Below the pieces are notes generated by a model. It did not search any database. It saw nothing but the letters and a program-made list of their open reading frames with translations, and was not told where the DNA came from. Below are positions 1 to 12,948 of a stretch of DNA of 64,000 nt, one piece after another (the first letter of the stretch is position 1; the number at the start of each line of letters is the position of its first letter). Source of the DNA: Hyphomonadaceae bacterium (GTDB lineage: Bacteria > Pseudomonadota > Alphaproteobacteria > Caulobacterales > Hyphomonadaceae). A program made the position numbers and the translations under genes. Where the stretch lies: positions 25,587 through 89,586 of the forward strand of contig CANJIL010000008.1 of assembly GCA_947474455.1 (NCBI GenBank), in the 5' to 3' direction.

Positions 1-217
1 TGCCGTGACCGTAGCCAATGCGGCCCTTCTGGTCGCCGACAACCACGAGGGCTGCGAACGCGAAGTTCTTACCGCCCTTCACGACCTTGGCGACGCGGTT
101 GATCGCAACCAGCTTGTCGACGATCTCGGACTGTTCGCGATCATCGCCGCCATCGCGACGACGGCCACGACCACCGCGTTCACCACCACGTTCGCTACGT
201 TCGCCTTCACGCGCCAT
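1..217 (-). CDS. rpsE: 30S ribosomal protein S5, N-terminal part (runs off the left edge)
   Basis: S5 is a small-subunit protein at the decoding-centre side of the 30S particle, needed for translational accuracy. The visible 72 codons start at the ATG at 217 with an Arg/Gly/Asp-rich tail, followed by the family core around [20 protein letters not shown] and the [19 protein letters not shown] strand-loop. The gene continues beyond position 1, so the C-terminal half is not seen. It lies 10 nt downstream of rplR, in the usual spc-operon order. Confidence 0.97.
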   Translation of the reverse strand, partial: MAREGERSERGGERGGRGRRRDGGDDREQSEIVDKLVAINRVAKVVKGGKNFAFAALVVVGDQKGRIGYGHG

Positions 218-227
218 CAGCGACTCC

Positions 228-578
228 CTAGAATTTCAGACCGCCCTCACGGGCGGCATCGGCGAGCGCTTTCACGCGGCCATGGAAAATGTAGCTGCCA
301 CGATCAAAGACGACGTCGGTGACGCCAGCCTTCTTCGCGCGGTCAGCGATGAGCTTGCCGACAGTGGAGGCATCCTCCGACTTGGAGCCGCCCTTGAAGT
401 CTTTCTCGAGCGACGAAGCAGCGGCCACCGTAACGCCCTTGGCGTCGTCGATGAGCTGCACCGAGATGTGCTTGGTCGAGCGGGTGACCGACAGACGCGC
501 CTTGCCGTCCGCGACCTTGCGGAGCTTGGTGCGGACGCGCTGGGCGCGGCGAAGCTTGTTCTTCTGATAAGCTTGCAT
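228..578 (-). CDS. rplR: 50S ribosomal protein L18
   Basis: L18 binds 5S rRNA and helps dock it on the large subunit. The 116-residue product has the normal length. It has the basic N-terminus ([15 protein letters not shown]), the central [14 protein letters not shown] strand and the conserved [28 protein letters not shown] end that contacts 5S rRNA. It sits between rplF and rpsE in the spc operon with very short gaps, so it is translated from the same polycistronic message. Confidence 0.98.
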   Translation of the reverse strand: MQAYQKNKLRRAQRVRTKLRKVADGKARLSVTRSTKHISVQLIDDAKGVTVAAASSLEKDFKGGSKSEDASTVGKLIADRAKKAGVTDVVFDRGSYIFHGRVKALADAAREGGLKF

Positions 579-584
579 GATCGC

Positions 585-1121
585 CTACTTCTTCTTGCCT
601 TCCTTGCGGCGGACGAATTCGCCCACCTTGCGAACGCCCTTGCCCTTGTAGGGTTCGGGGGGACGCCAGCTGCGGATTTCAGCCGCGACTTGTCCGACCG
701 ACTGCTTGTCGGCGCCGGAGATCTTGATTTCGGTCGGCTTGGCCGACGTGAACGTGATGCCCGCCGGAGCCTTGTAAACGACGGGGTGCGAGTAGCCGAG
801 CGAGAGCTCAAGGTCCTTGCCCTTCAGGGCGGCACGATAACCGACGCCCTGAAGTTCGAGGTCCTTGGTGAAGCCGGTGGTCACGCCGGTGACCATGTTC
901 TGGATATTGGCGCGAACCGTGCCCCACATCGCTTTCGACTTCCGCTCTTCGGGGTTACGGGCCGTGATGGTCACTTCACCATTCTCGACCTTCACGCCGA
1001 CCTCGTCGGACAGAGCCATCTTGAGCTCGCCCTTCGGGCCTTTCACGGTGACCTGGCCGGACGCGACTTTGATGTCGACGCCCTTGACCGCTGCAATTGG
1101 TTTTTTTCCTACGCGAGACAT
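585..1121 (-). CDS. rplF: 50S ribosomal protein L6
   Basis: L6 binds 23S rRNA helix 97 near the sarcin-ricin loop and the L7/L12 stalk base. The 178-residue product begins MSRVGKKPI, as in the family. It carries two repeated alpha/beta domains and ends with the conserved RSWRPPEPYKGKGVR motif and a Lys-rich tail. Length is normal. It follows rpsH almost without a gap, consistent with translational coupling in the spc operon. Confidence 0.98.
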   Translation of the reverse strand: MSRVGKKPIAAVKGVDIKVASGQVTVKGPKGELKMALSDEVGVKVENGEVTITARNPEERKSKAMWGTVRANIQNMVTGVTTGFTKDLELQGVGYRAALKGKDLELSLGYSHPVVYKAPAGITFTSAKPTEIKISGADKQSVGQVAAEIRSWRPPEPYKGKGVRKVGEFVRRKEGKKK

Positions 1122-1122
1122 C

Positions 1123-1518
1123 TTAGCTCACCCGGCAGAGGATTTCGCCGCCGACGTTCTGGGTGCGCGCCTCGGCGTCTGACATCACGCCCTTAGGCGT
1201 GGACAGAACCGAGATGCCCAGGCCGTTGCGGACCAGCGGCAGATCGCGAACAGCCGAATAGACGCGGCGGCCCGGTTTGGAGATGCGGCGGATTTCGGAA
1301 ATGACCGGAGCGCCGTCATAGTATTTGAGCTCGATGTCGAGCTCGCGGCGGCCGTCCTTCTCCACCTCCGTGAAGCCACGGATGTAGCCCTCGCGCTGGA
1401 GCACTTCCAGCACGTGAAAGCGAAGCTTCGAGGCCGGCGACTGCACCGTCGAGCGACCGCGACGCTGGGCGTTGCGGATGCGGGTCAGGAGATCGCCAAG
1501 GGGATCGTTCATTTGCAT
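1123..1518 (-). CDS. rpsH: 30S ribosomal protein S8
   Basis: S8 is a primary 16S rRNA binder in the central domain. In Escherichia coli it is also the translational repressor of the spc operon. The 131-residue product starts [18 protein letters not shown] and ends with [22 protein letters not shown], the canonical family end. The ATG at 1518 is preceded by a GGAGAG Shine-Dalgarno sequence; the second Met two codons later is the alternative start. Whether S8 represses here cannot be read from the sequence. Confidence 0.98.
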   Translation of the reverse strand: MQMNDPLGDLLTRIRNAQRRGRSTVQSPASKLRFHVLEVLQREGYIRGFTEVEKDGRRELDIELKYYDGAPVISEIRRISKPGRRVYSAVRDLPLVRNGLGISVLSTPKGVMSDAEARTQNVGGEILCRVS

Positions 1519-1531
1519 CTTGATCTCTCCC

Positions 1532-1837
1532 CTACCAGCTCGACTTGACGAGGCCCGGGATCATCCCGTTGGCGCCGTACTCGCGCAGCGCGATGCGCGA
1601 CATTCTGAGCTTGCGGTAGTAAGCGCGTGGACGACCCGAGATTTCGCAACGGTTGCGGACCCGGTTAGGGGCCGAGTTGCGCGGCAGCTTCGCCAGTTTG
1701 ATGCGCGCGTCGAACCGCTCTTCCAGGGGAAGACTTTCGTCGAGCGCCAAGGCTTTCAGCGCGGCGCGCTTCTTGGCGTACTGTTCCGACAGCCGTTTCC
1801 GGCGGTTGTTTTTCTCGATCGAGCTTTTCTTAGCCAT
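1532..1837 (-). CDS. rpsN: 30S ribosomal protein S14
   Basis: S14 belongs to the 30S head near the A site. The start was set at the ATG at 1837 because [16 protein letters not shown] is the family N-terminus; the upstream in-frame extension is the end of rplE read in another frame. At 101 residues this is the long, zinc-free S14 type. The C-terminal [20 protein letters not shown] block is intact and the CxxC pairs of the short zinc form are absent. Order between rplE and rpsH is canonical. Confidence 0.97.
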   Translation of the reverse strand: MAKKSSIEKNNRRKRLSEQYAKKRAALKALALDESLPLEERFDARIKLAKLPRNSAPNRVRNRCEISGRPRAYYRKLRMSRIALREYGANGMIPGLVKSSW

Positions 1838-1857
1838 ATCGTTTCTCTCCAGCGCGC

Positions 1858-2415
1858 CTAAGTGCGGAAGGGAAAGCCGAACTCCGTGAGGAGCGCTTTC
1901 GCTTCTTCGTTGGTGCGCGCCGTCGTGCACACAATGATATCCATGCCCCAGACCGTCTCGATGTTGTCGTAGCTGATCTCCGGGAACACGGTGTGCTCCT
2001 TGAGACCCATCGCGAAGTTACCACGGCCGTCGAACGATTTTGCGTTCAGGCCGCGGAAATCCTTCATGCGCGGGAGCGCGATCGTCGTCAGACGATCGAC
2101 GAATTCGTACATGCGCTCACGGCGAAGGGTGACCTTCGCGCCGATCGTCATTCCATCGCGCAGCTTGAACGAGGCAATAGACTTGCGCGACTTGGTCTCG
2201 ATCGGCTTCTGGCCGGCGATCGCCGCGAGGTCGGCGACGGCCGAGCGGATCTTCTTTGAGTCGGCGACAGCTTCGCCAACGCCCATATTGATGACGACCT
2301 TGTCGAGCGCGGGCACCTGCATGCCGTTCGTGTAGTTGAACTGGCTCGTCAGCTTCTCGCGGATCGACGTCGTATAGAGCGTCTTGAGGCGCGGCGTATA
2401 CTTGGCATCAGCCAT
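1858..2415 (-). CDS. rplE: 50S ribosomal protein L5
   Basis: L5 binds 5S rRNA and forms an intersubunit bridge in the central protuberance. The start [14 protein letters not shown] (ATG at 2415) was chosen by family match; it overlaps the 3' end of rplX by 8 nt, which suggests coupled translation. The 185-residue protein has [29 protein letters not shown], the [17 protein letters not shown] block and the [16 protein letters not shown] end typical of L5. Confidence 0.98.
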   Translation of the reverse strand: MADAKYTPRLKTLYTTSIREKLTSQFNYTNGMQVPALDKVVINMGVGEAVADSKKIRSAVADLAAIAGQKPIETKSRKSIASFKLRDGMTIGAKVTLRRERMYEFVDRLTTIALPRMKDFRGLNAKSFDGRGNFAMGLKEHTVFPEISYDNIETVWGMDIIVCTTARTNEEAKALLTEFGFPFRT

Positions 2416-2737
2416 CGATTGACTCCCCGGAACGCTTGGCGAAACGCACCTTGCGGGCTTTCTCGCCTGTTCCTTCGGTTTTGAAACCCACCCGCGTGGG
2501 CTTGCCCGACGTTGGATCGACGTGGGCGACGTTGGACACATGGATCGGCGCTTCGTTGCGCTTGATCCCGCCCTGCGGATCGACCTGGCTCGGCTTCGTG
2601 TGGCGCGCCTTGATGTTGACGCCCGAAACCAGAACGCGGCTGTCCTCAGGGAACGATTTCAGGACTTCGCCCTTGCGGCCTTTGTCCTTACCGGTGATCA
2701 CGATCACCGTGTCGCCTTTGCGAATCTTGGCGGCCAT
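2408..2737 (-). CDS. rplX: 50S ribosomal protein L24
   Basis: L24 starts 50S assembly by binding the 5' domain of 23S rRNA. The 109-residue product has the KOW motif at the N-terminus ([20 protein letters not shown]) and the family [11 protein letters not shown] and [15 protein letters not shown] blocks. Its ATG overlaps the rplN stop codon by one base (TAATG) and its end overlaps rplE, so the three genes look translationally coupled. Confidence 0.98.
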   Translation of the reverse strand: MAAKIRKGDTVIVITGKDKGRKGEVLKSFPEDSRVLVSGVNIKARHTKPSQVDPQGGIKRNEAPIHVSNVAHVDPTSGKPTRVGFKTEGTGEKARKVRFAKRSGESIDG

Positions 2738-3105
2738 TACAGGACCTCCGGCGCAAGTGAGATGATCTTCATGTGGTTCTTGGCGCGAAGTTCGCGCGGA
2801 ACCGGCCCGAAGATGCGAGTACCGATCGGCTCGTTCTGGTTGTTCACCAAGACTGCCGCATTGGTATCGAAGCGGATCACCGAGCCATCGCGGCGTTGAA
2901 GGTCTTTCGAGATGCGCACGACAACCGCGCGCTTCACTTCGCCCTTCTTCACCCGGCCCTTCGGCGCAGCTTCCTTCACCGAGACGACGATCACGTCACC
3001 GATCGAGGCGTAGCGGCGCTTCGAGCCGCCGAGCACCTTGATGCACTGGACGCGGCGGGCGCCGGAATTGTCCGCCACATCGAGATTTGTCTGCATCTGG
3101 ATCAT
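2737..3105 (-). CDS. rplN: 50S ribosomal protein L14
   Basis: L14 lies on the subunit interface and forms bridges to 16S rRNA. The start was placed at the ATG at 3105 ([19 protein letters not shown]), the highly conserved N-terminus; the 11 extra upstream codons belong to the rpsQ end. The 122-residue length is exact for the family. It overlaps rpsQ by 4 nt and rplX by 1 nt. Confidence 0.98.
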   Translation of the reverse strand: MIQMQTNLDVADNSGARRVQCIKVLGGSKRRYASIGDVIVVSVKEAAPKGRVKKGEVKRAVVVRISKDLQRRDGSVIRFDTNAAVLVNNQNEPIGTRIFGPVPRELRAKNHMKIISLAPEVL

Positions 3106-3347
3106 GCGTTCGCCCCTTTGAACGAAACGATTTCCCAACGCTTCAGCTTAGAGCGCGGCGGGCATTCCTGGATCTCGACGTGCTGGCCAACTTGCGCAGC
3201 ATTGTTCGCGTCGTGAGCATGATAGCGCTTCGACTTACGAACCGTCTTCTTGAACAGCGGGTGGATGAAGGTCCGCTCGACGCGGACGACGGCGGTCTTG
3301 TCCATCTTGTTGGAGACGACCACGCCTTCCATGATTCTCTTGGGCAT
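3102..3347 (-). CDS. rpsQ: 30S ribosomal protein S17
   Basis: S17 is an OB-fold protein that binds the 5' domain of 16S rRNA. The 81-residue product begins [21 protein letters not shown] and has the [22 protein letters not shown] core. The stop overlaps the rplN start by 4 nt. Normal length, canonical position between rpmC and rplN. Confidence 0.98.
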   Translation of the reverse strand: MPKRIMEGVVVSNKMDKTAVVRVERTFIHPLFKKTVRKSKRYHAHDANNAAQVGQHVEIQECPPRSKLKRWEIVSFKGANA

Positions 3348-3356
3348 CGCTGTCTC

Positions 3357-3581
3357 CTACGCCGGCTGCTTCTTGGACTTCTCGGACAGCACAGCCTCGA
3401 TGCGGGCGATGCTGCGGCGGATATCGCCGACGCGAGAAGTCTTTTCCATCTGGCCGGTCGCCTTCTGGAAACGCAGGTTGAACTGTTCCTTCTTCAGCTT
3501 CGCAAGCTCGTCGCGCAGCTGATCCGCCGTCGAGGAGCGATAGCCTTCAATGTCTTTGCGGACTTGATAGAGCTTCGTCAT
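3357..3581 (-). CDS. rpmC: 50S ribosomal protein L29
   Basis: L29 sits near the exit tunnel, where the signal recognition particle and trigger factor dock. The 74-residue helical hairpin contains [23 protein letters not shown], the hallmark of the family, followed by [16 protein letters not shown]. It is slightly longer than the E. coli protein because of a Lys-rich tail, a usual alphaproteobacterial feature. Confidence 0.97.
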   Translation of the reverse strand: MTKLYQVRKDIEGYRSSTADQLRDELAKLKKEQFNLRFQKATGQMEKTSRVGDIRRSIARIEAVLSEKSKKQPA

Positions 3582-3583
3582 CG

Positions 3584-3997
3584 TTACTCTCCCATCCGCG
3601 TGACGATCTTCGTCTTGACCGATAGCTTAGCGGCGCCGAGCAACAGAGCCTGACGCGCGATCGCATCCGGAACGCCGTCTATCTCGAACAGGATGCGGCC
3701 GGGTTTCACACGGGCCACCCAGTATTCCGGCGCCCCCTTGCCCGAGCCCATGCGGACCTCGATCGGCTTCTTGGAAACCGGAACATCCGGGAAAACCCGG
3801 CACCAGACTTTGCCGAGACGCTTCATCTCCCGAGTAAGAGCGCGGCGGGCAGCCTCGATCTCACGTGCGGTGACGCGGTTCGGCTCCAGGGCCTTGAGGC
3901 CATGGCTGCCGTTGTTCAGCGTGAAGCCGGACTTCGCGAGACCATGAATGCGGCCCTTGAAGGCCTTCCGGTATTTTGTGCGCTTGGGTTGAAGCAT
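3584..3997 (-). CDS. rplP: 50S ribosomal protein L16
   Basis: L16 lies between the A site and the 5S rRNA and helps position tRNA. The 137-residue product starts [19 protein letters not shown]. It contains the [13 protein letters not shown] segment (here [14 protein letters not shown]), [14 protein letters not shown] and the loop ending [19 protein letters not shown], which reaches toward the peptidyl-transferase centre. Length is normal. Confidence 0.98.
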   Translation of the reverse strand: MLQPKRTKYRKAFKGRIHGLAKSGFTLNNGSHGLKALEPNRVTAREIEAARRALTREMKRLGKVWCRVFPDVPVSKKPIEVRMGSGKGAPEYWVARVKPGRILFEIDGVPDAIARQALLLGAAKLSVKTKIVTRMGE

Positions 3998-4010
3998 TGC
4001 TCTATCTCAC

Positions 4011-4727
4011 TTACGCGCGCTGATCTTGACGCTCGCGGTCGCGGCGCGGGCGATTTTCGCCGGCTGCTTCCTGCTTGCGGTCCACAGCCATCGGATCGTG
4101 CTCCATGATCTCGCCTTTGAAGATCCAGCACTTGATGCCGATGATGCCGTAGGTCGTCTTGGCTTCTGCAGTACCGTAATCGACGTCGGCGCGCAGCGTG
4201 TGCAGCGGAACGCGGCCTTCGCGATACCATTCGGTCCGGGCGATCTCCGCGCCGCCGAGGCGGCCGGCGACCGTGAGACGGATGCCCTGGGCGCCCATCC
4301 GCATCGCCGTCTGCATCGCGCGCTTCATGGCGCGACGGAAGGAGACGCGGCGCTCAAGCTGGCGTGCTACGTCTTCGGCGACGAGGTTCGAGTCGGTCTC
4401 CGGTTTGCGGATCTCAACGAGGTTCAAGAACACCTCATCCTTGCAGAGCTTCGAGATCTCCTTGCGCAGCGTCTCGATGTCCGCGCCCTTCTTACCGATC
4501 ACCATGCCCGGGCGGGCGGTGTGAACGGTAATGCGGCACTTCTTGTGCGGACGCTCGATGATCACCTTGCTGACGCCGGCTTGCTTCAGCTTGTCCTTGA
4601 TGAACTTGCGGATCTTGATGTCTTCGTGGAGCAGGCGGCCGAAGTCGGCGCTGTCGGCATACCAGCGACTGTCAGCCGTGCGGTTGATGCCAAGACGAAG
4701 CCCGGTCGGGTTGATCTTCTGACCCAT
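4011..4727 (-). CDS. rpsC: 30S ribosomal protein S3
   Basis: S3 lines the mRNA entry channel and has helicase-like activity together with S4 and S5. The 238-residue protein starts [16 protein letters not shown]. It has the KH domain with [18 protein letters not shown] at roughly residues 75-95, and the C-terminal S3 domain with [26 protein letters not shown]. The end is a charged Arg/Glu tail. Its ATG overlaps the rplV stop by one base. Confidence 0.98.
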   Translation of the reverse strand: MGQKINPTGLRLGINRTADSRWYADSADFGRLLHEDIKIRKFIKDKLKQAGVSKVIIERPHKKCRITVHTARPGMVIGKKGADIETLRKEISKLCKDEVFLNLVEIRKPETDSNLVAEDVARQLERRVSFRRAMKRAMQTAMRMGAQGIRLTVAGRLGGAEIARTEWYREGRVPLHTLRADVDYGTAEAKTTYGIIGIKCWIFKGEIMEHDPMAVDRKQEAAGENRPRRDRERQDQRA

Positions 4728-5125
4728 TATGCGGCCTCAGAGGTTTGAGCGACCGCGGACGTGTCGCGGAGCACGATGGTAAGCTGGGAAAACTGCTTCT
4801 CGACGCGGACGCCGCGGCCGCGCGCGCGCGCGTGCATCCGCTTCATGACCAAGTTCTTGCCCACATGGGCTTCGGCGACGACCAGGCTGTCGATATCGAG
4901 GTTGTGGTTATTGTCGGCGTTCGCGACAGCGGACTTAAGCAGCTTCAGCACGTCGGCAGCGGCGCGCTTGCGCGAGAACTCGAGCTCGGCCATCGCCTTG
5001 TCGACCTTCAGCCCACGGATCTGCTGCGCCAGAAGGTTCAGCTTCTGACCGCTGATGCGGTACATGCGGAGCACCGCGCGGGACTCGTTAGAGGCCTGTT
5101 TCGGGGGGGCTTTTGACTTACCCAT
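4727..5125 (-). CDS. rplV: 50S ribosomal protein L22
   Basis: L22 has a long beta-hairpin that lines the peptide exit tunnel. The start was set at the ATG at 5125 ([20 protein letters not shown]); an in-frame extension upstream overlaps rpsS and is unlikely. The 132-residue protein ends with the hairpin [20 protein letters not shown] and the short strand TIVLRD. It is 1 nt from rpsS, in normal S10-operon order. Confidence 0.96.
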   Translation of the reverse strand: MGKSKAPPKQASNESRAVLRMYRISGQKLNLLAQQIRGLKVDKAMAELEFSRKRAAADVLKLLKSAVANADNNHNLDIDSLVVAEAHVGKNLVMKRMHARARGRGVRVEKQFSQLTIVLRDTSAVAQTSEAA

Positions 5126-5126
5126 C

Positions 5127-5423
5127 TTACTTGGCTCCCGGCGACGGCTTGCGGGAGACTTTCTTGTCGCCGCCATGCCCTTGGAAGGTACGGGTCGGCG
5201 CGAACTCGCCGAACTTGTGGCCGACCATCTCTTCCGAGACGTTGACCGGCACGAAGGTCTTGCCGTTGTGGACTTGGAAGGTCAGGCCAATGAAATCCGG
5301 CAGGATCGTCGAACGGCGCGACCAGGTCTTGATCGGCGTCGAACGCGAAGCGCCTCGGGCGACTTCTGCCTTCTTCAGCAGGTAGCCGTCGACGAAAGGG
5401 CCTTTCCATACGGAACGGGACAT
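5127..5423 (-). CDS. rpsS: 30S ribosomal protein S19
   Basis: S19 forms a complex with S13 in the 30S head and contacts the P-site tRNA region. The 98-residue product starts [16 protein letters not shown]. It contains [25 protein letters not shown] core residues and the conserved [22 protein letters not shown]. Normal length and position between rplB and rplV. Confidence 0.98.
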   Translation of the reverse strand: MSRSVWKGPFVDGYLLKKAEVARGASRSTPIKTWSRRSTILPDFIGLTFQVHNGKTFVPVNVSEEMVGHKFGEFAPTRTFQGHGGDKKVSRKPSPGAK

Positions 5424-5437
5424 CTTGCTTCTCTCCG

Positions 5438-6265
<828 letters not shown>

Positions 6266-6277
6266 GACGCCTTATCC

Positions 6278-6577
6278 TCAGAGCCCGGTCGTCACGTCGA
6301 TGGACTGGCCGTCCTTCAACGTCACGATCGCTTTCTTGACGTCCGAGCGCTTGCCCGGAACACCGCGGAAGAATTTCGATTTGCCTTTGACGACGATCGT
6401 GTTCACGCCAATCACGTTGACGTTGAACAGGACTTCCACCGCTTCCTTGATCTGCGGTTTCGTCGCTTCGAGCGGCACGCGGAAAACGACCTTGTTCTGC
6501 TCTGAGAGCATGGTCGACTTCTCGGTGATGATCGGCGCCGTCAGGCGCGTGTAGTGGAGGGCTTTGGGAGCGGCCAT
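6278..6577 (-). CDS. rplW: 50S ribosomal protein L23
   Basis: L23 is at the tunnel exit and is the main docking site for trigger factor. The 99-residue product has [23 protein letters not shown] at the start, the [24 protein letters not shown] core and a C-terminal strand with SIDVTTGL. Length and order (rplD-rplW-rplB) are canonical. Confidence 0.98.
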   Translation of the reverse strand: MAAPKALHYTRLTAPIITEKSTMLSEQNKVVFRVPLEATKPQIKEAVEVLFNVNVIGVNTIVVKGKSKFFRGVPGKRSDVKKAIVTLKDGQSIDVTTGL

Positions 6578-6581
6578 CAGG

Positions 6582-7214
6582 TTACGCCTTCTCGGCTTCG
6601 GCGAAGCGCGCGTTCACGCCTTCGACCGCTTCACGCGACAGCACCAGCGTCTTGCGGCGCAGAACGTCATAGACGTTGAGGCCGGCGAGCGGGAGCACGT
6701 CGATGTTCGGGATGTTGCGGGCGGCCTTGGCGAACTTCTCGTTCACTTCAGCGCCGCCGATGAACAGGGCGTTCGAAATACCGAGCGCCTTGAGCTGAGC
6801 GACCAGGTCCTTGGTCTTTTGGCCATCGAAGCCATCGAGAACGATGAGCGCTTCGTCTTTCACTTTCGACGAGAGCGCGTGCTTCATAGCCAGCGCACGA
6901 ACCTTTTTCGGCAGACCGTGAGCGTGGCTGTGGGGATGCGGACCGTGGGCCACGCCGCCGCCGACGAAAATCGGAGCGTTGCGCGAGCCGTGACGGGCGC
7001 CACCCGTGCCCTTTTGCTTGTAAAGCTTCTTGGTCGTGACGGACACGTCATCGCGATTCTGCGTCGAGTGCGTTCCCGCCTGACGCTTCGACAGCTGGTA
7101 GCGAACCATGCGCTGCAGGATGTCCGAGCGGATTTCTTCGATGCCAAACACTGCGTCGGCGAGTTCGATGTCGCCAGCAGCTTGGGCGTCAAGTTTAACG
7201 ACGGGGAGTTTCAT
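6582..7214 (-). CDS. rplD: 50S ribosomal protein L4
   Basis: L4 binds domain I of 23S rRNA and its loop reaches into the exit tunnel. The 210-residue protein has the tunnel loop with [22 protein letters not shown] (about residues 65-90). It ends with the Rossmann-like C-terminal part containing [20 protein letters not shown]. In E. coli L4 represses the S10 operon at its leader; no such control can be shown here. The start overlaps the rplC stop. Confidence 0.98.
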   Translation of the reverse strand: MKLPVVKLDAQAAGDIELADAVFGIEEIRSDILQRMVRYQLSKRQAGTHSTQNRDDVSVTTKKLYKQKGTGGARHGSRNAPIFVGGGVAHGPHPHSHAHGLPKKVRALAMKHALSSKVKDEALIVLDGFDGQKTKDLVAQLKALGISNALFIGGAEVNEKFAKAARNIPNIDVLPLAGLNVYDVLRRKTLVLSREAVEGVNARFAEAEKA

Positions 7215-7956
7215 CAGCCCTGCCCTTCCTTAGCCTTGAGACCAGCAGGCGAAGGCGCGCCCTTGTTATCCTTGGCCTTCACGGCGTCGCGAATTTCAAC
7301 CCAGCTGTTCTGGGCGCCGGGGACGGCGCCCTTGACGAGGATCAGGCCACGCTCGGCGTCCGTCCGGACGATCTCGAGGTTCTGGGTCGTGACGCGCTCG
7401 ACGCCGAAATGGCCGGCCATCTTCTTGCCTTTGAACGTGCGGCCGGGATCCTGGCGCTGACCGGTCGAGCCGTGCGAACGGTGCGAGACCGACACGCCGT
7501 GGGTGGCTTCAAGACCGCCGAAGTTCCAGCGCTTCATGGCGCCGGCGAAACCCTTGCCTTTTGTTAGGCCCGAGATGTCGACCTTCTGCCCGGAAACAAA
7601 ATGGTCGGCGCTGATCTGGGCGCCGACCTCAAGCAGCATGTCATCGGACACGCGGAATTCACGCAGGACGGCCTTCGGCTCTACCGAGGCCTTGGCGAAC
7701 TGACCGCGGAGCGACTGGTTCACGTTCTTGGCCTTGCGTGCGCCAGCGCCGAGCACAACGGCCGTGTAGCCGTCATTGGCTTTGCGCGTGCCAGTCTTCT
7801 CACCCTTCTTGGTGACGTCGACTTCACGCTCTTCGTTCTTCTTGACGCCGATGACCTGGCAGCCTTCGAGCGACAGCACTGTCACAGGTACGTGCGCGCC
7901 GTCAGCGGCGAAAACGCGCGTCATTCCGATTTTCTTGGCGAGGACTCCGGTGCGCA

Positions 7957-7957
<1 letters not shown>
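7214..7957 (-). CDS. rplC: 50S ribosomal protein L3
   Basis: L3 is a primary 23S rRNA binder whose loop approaches the peptidyl-transferase centre. The 247-residue protein starts [16 protein letters not shown] and carries the [20 protein letters not shown] loop. Gln167 in that loop is the position methylated in E. coli L3. Compared with E. coli it has an alphaproteobacterial-type insert around residues 40-65 and a C-terminal Lys/Ala tail. It overlaps rpsJ by one base. Confidence 0.98.
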
Positions 7958-8274
<317 letters not shown>

Positions 8275-8422
8275 CGGGTCACCGAAACAGCGTGAAAGCA
8301 GCCTGACCAGGAAGAATCCCCCGGAGGACCGCCGCACTCGTTGAGTTTTCTCTTTTGTTTCAGTGCCTTGCGTTTATTCGGAACGGGCCCGAATACGGCC
8401 AAGGCGCTTGAAACGAGCCGGG

Positions 8423-8451
8423 GTATTAGTCCCCCGCCCCACACACGTCAA
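8423..8451 (-). promoter_or_regulatory. sigma-70-type promoter of the S10 operon
   Basis: On the minus strand a -35 box TTGACG (8451-8446) is followed after exactly 17 nt by a -10 box TAATAC (8428-8423). This lies about 150 nt upstream of the rpsJ start, leaving an untranslated leader. The match to the housekeeping consensus is close; the transcription start itself is not shown. Confidence 0.8.
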
Positions 8452-8517
8452 GCGCCCGTTTGGGGCGTGCTGGCCCAGGATGCACCAATCTCCGTAAAGT
8501 CCGACCTTAAGGGACTT

Positions 8518-8858
8518 CTAGCGCTCGAATATCAGAGCCTGACCCTTCTGGATTTCGGTCGGCATGATGAAGTAAACCGGGTCCGGACCCGAAACGCCTC
8601 AAGATTCCCCTCGCGATGCTTGAGGCCACCGTACTGAGTCAGCGTCCCCGGCGAGGAGGGATCAGGAATTCTGATCGTCAGGCGGACGTTTTCCGCACAT
8701 TCATCGACCGTGGCGCTGGCGTCCCTGAGGCTCGGCGCGTCCGCCGTGCGCTAGACCTCGCCCGCATTGCCGGAGGCGCAGCCCGCGGCGACCAGGAGCA
8801 GCGGAATCACGAGCAGGTTGCGATAGATGGCGGTCCCCTTCCCTTGCGCCAGAAGCAT
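8518..8858 (-). pseudogene. broken lipoprotein gene (nonsense codon plus frameshift)
   Basis: Reading leftwards from the ATG at 8858 gives a clear lipoprotein signal peptide (IYRNLLVIPLLLVAAGC, lipobox LVAAGC) followed by ASGNAGEV and an in-frame TAG at 8751-8753. The same frame then continues with plausible protein (TADAPSLRDASATVDECAEN). The ending fits better in another frame (SGPDPVYFIMPTEIQKGQ, stop at 8518). One stop and one frameshift therefore separate three pieces of a gene of about 110 codons. The family is not recognised. A sequencing error could explain one of the two lesions but hardly both. Confidence 0.5.
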
Positions 8859-8884
8859 CCGCGCCGCCCTCTGGAAAGGCAAGC

Positions 8885-9226
8885 TCAGTAGGGGCCAACC
8901 TCCCGGCCCTCCATGACCATGGTCTGCGCGATGATCTTGTCCCGCCTCAGCTTCAGGGCGACGGCTTCGGGATCAGCCGCATATGCCTCCGCCGCTTCCC
9001 GGTCCCGAAAGCTGACGACATGGAGCTCTGAGGGCGTCGTAACTCGAGGACCCGCTCCTTCCTGTTGGGTCACGGGCTGGGCGCTGTCGATCCGGCCCCT
9101 GTGCTTCGCCGTGATCCTCGCCGCCTCCCGCTCGAACGCTTCGACAGCAGCCTCCTGCCCTGCGTGGATGCAGAGGCTGACGATGAGCACGTGCCGATCT
9201 GCCCATCTACCCACCTCCCTCGCCAT
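8885..9226 (-). CDS. DUF1330-like dimeric alpha-beta barrel protein
   Basis: A product of about 113 residues starting at the ATG at 9226. After a short N-terminus it has HVLIVSLCIHAGQEAAVEAFEREAARI, a middle loop, then ELHVVSFRDREAAEAYAADPE and the end VMEGREVGPY. The pattern of strand, long helix, strand with SFRDREAAEAY and a final strand fits DUF1330-type members of the dimeric alpha-beta barrel superfamily. The biochemical role is unknown. The start is uncertain: no good ribosome binding site is visible at 9226, and GTG codons slightly downstream are alternatives. It lies in a joint between the S10 and str operons beside a dead lipoprotein gene. Confidence 0.6.
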   Translation of the reverse strand: MAREVGRWADRHVLIVSLCIHAGQEAAVEAFEREAARITAKHRGRIDSAQPVTQQEGAGPRVTTPSELHVVSFRDREAAEAYAADPEAVALKLRRDKIIAQTMVMEGREVGPY

Positions 9227-9523
9227 CCGCAGAGCCGGGATTGCAGATAGAACGCCCGCTAGTGGCGGGCGCAAGCAACAGCTCGGGGTCGAGCCTCGGA
9301 ACCATGCCATCGTCATTGAAAACCTCCGACGTCAGCTCCGAACGCTCGTATCCTGTCTCGTCCTGCAGCCGTTAAACCATCTGACCGTCAGTATCCGGCC
9401 AGCCAGCGGACTGAGATAGCAGCCACGGGCAATCACGCGATCCCCGTTCGGATGCTGCAGCCCTGGCGAACCACAGCCCGCCCACATCGCCGCGAGCGGA
9501 TCTAGCCGGATATACCCGCCCCA
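9227..9523. other. non-coding joint between the DUF1330-like gene and the tuf terminator
   Basis: About 300 bases with no convincing gene. It contains one small GC-rich inverted repeat (arms CGCCCGC/GCGGGCG, about 9253-9271) followed on the minus strand by TTCTATC, which is at best a weak terminator or leader hairpin of the DUF1330-like gene. Nothing else stands out. Confidence 0.4.
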
Positions 9524-9560
9524 AAGCAAAACCGCCGGCGGAGCACCCTCCGCCGGCGGC
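9524..9560 (-). terminator. intrinsic terminator of the str operon (after tuf)
   Basis: Just downstream of the tuf stop codon on the minus strand a perfect GC-rich hairpin (arms CCGCCGGCGGAG and CTCCGCCGGCGG, short loop) is followed by TTTTGCTTT. This is a standard rho-independent terminator ending the rpsL-rpsG-fusA-tuf transcript. Confidence 0.85.
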
Positions 9561-9586
9561 TTAAATTCAGGCAAGTCAGTCTCGGA

Positions 9587-10777
9587 CTACTCGAGGATCT
9601 TCGCGACGACGCCCGAACCGACCGTGCGGCCGCCTTCGCGGATGGCGAAGCGCTGCTTCTCTTCGAGAGCAATCGGAGCGATCAGCGAGACGACGAGTTT
9701 GATGTTGTCGCCAGGCATGACCATCTCGGTGCCGGCCGGGAGTTCAACGATGCCCGTCACGTCAGTTGTGCGGAAGTAGAACTGCGGACGGTAGTTGGCA
9801 AAGAACGGCGTGTGACGGCCGCCCTCGTCCTTGTTGAGGACGTAAACCTCGGCTTCGAACTTCTTGTGCGGCTTGACCGAGCCGGGCTTGCAGAGAACCT
9901 GGCCACGCTCGACCTGCTCGCGGTCGATGCCGCGGACGAGGATGCCGACGTTGTCGCCAGCCTGGCCCTGATCGAGCAGCTTACGGAACATCTCGACGCC
10001 CGTGCAGGTAGTTTTCTGCGTGTCGCGGATGCCGACGATTTCGAGTTCGTCGCCGACTTTCACGATGCCGCGGTCAACCTTGCCGGTGACGACGGTGCCG
10101 CGGCCCGAGATCGAGAACACGTCCTCGATGGCCATCAGGAATGGCATGTCGAGCGGACGCTCCGGCGTCGGGATGTAGTTGTCGACGGCTTCCATCAGCT
10201 TAAGGATGGCTTGCTCGCCGATTTCCGGATCACGTCCTTCGACGGCCGCCAGGGCGGAGCCCGGGATGATCGGAATGTCGTCGCCCGGGAAATCGTAGGA
10301 CGACAGGAGTTCGCGAACTTCAAGTTCGACGAGCTCGAGCAGTTCCTTGTCGTCGACCATGTCGACCTTGTTCAGAAAGATCACGAGCGCCGGAACGCCG
10401 ACCTGACGGGCGAGCAGGATGTGTTCGCGGGTCTGGGGCATCGGGCCGTCGGCGGCCGACACCACGAGGATGCCTCCGTCCATCTGGGCAGCACCGGTAA
10501 TCATGTTCTTCACATAGTCGGCGTGGCCAGGGCAATCGACGTGCGCGTAGTGACGGTTCTTCGTCTCGTACTCGACGTGCGCCGTGTTGATCGTGATGCC
10601 GCGGGCCTTTTCTTCGGGGGCCGCGTCGATCTCGTCATACTTTTTGGCGGTCGCGCCGCCGGTCTTGGCGAGGACGATCGTGATCGCCGCCGTCAGCGTC
10701 GTCTTGCCGTGGTCAACGTGGCCAATCGTGCCAACGTTTACGTGCGGCTTGGTGCGCGCGAATTTTTCCTTACCCAT
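9587..10777 (-). CDS. tuf: translation elongation factor Tu
   Basis: EF-Tu delivers aminoacyl-tRNA to the ribosome as a GTP complex. The 396-residue protein has G1 GHVDHGKTT (about residues 18-26), the switch-[23 protein letters not shown]4 NKVDMVDD and the domain 2/3 signatures up to the family end [19 protein letters not shown]. Length is exact for EF-Tu. It is the last gene of the str operon, 54 nt from fusA. A second tuf copy, common in Proteobacteria, is not in this window. Confidence 0.99.
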   Translation of the reverse strand: MGKEKFARTKPHVNVGTIGHVDHGKTTLTAAITIVLAKTGGATAKKYDEIDAAPEEKARGITINTAHVEYETKNRHYAHVDCPGHADYVKNMITGAAQMDGGILVVSAADGPMPQTREHILLARQVGVPALVIFLNKVDMVDDKELLELVELEVRELLSSYDFPGDDIPIIPGSALAAVEGRDPEIGEQAILKLMEAVDNYIPTPERPLDMPFLMAIEDVFSISGRGTVVTGKVDRGIVKVGDELEIVGIRDTQKTTCTGVEMFRKLLDQGQAGDNVGILVRGIDREQVERGQVLCKPGSVKPHKKFEAEVYVLNKDEGGRHTPFFANYRPQFYFRTTDVTGIVELPAGTEMVMPGDNIKLVVSLIAPIALEEKQRFAIREGGRTVGSGVVAKILE

Positions 10778-10830
10778 CTTCTCCTACTCCGTAGATTCGA
10801 TCCGCGGCCGGGGCCGCGCGTTGGGCTTCA

Positions 10831-12909
<2,079 letters not shown>

Positions 12910-12948
12910 GGGGAGCCCTCTGAATTCGTATTGCGGCGAACCGCTGGA

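Noticed and set aside
4800..4840. GCGCGC run within rplV as a possible Z-DNA or repeat element
   Set aside because: It simply encodes the basic hairpin HARARGRG of L22.
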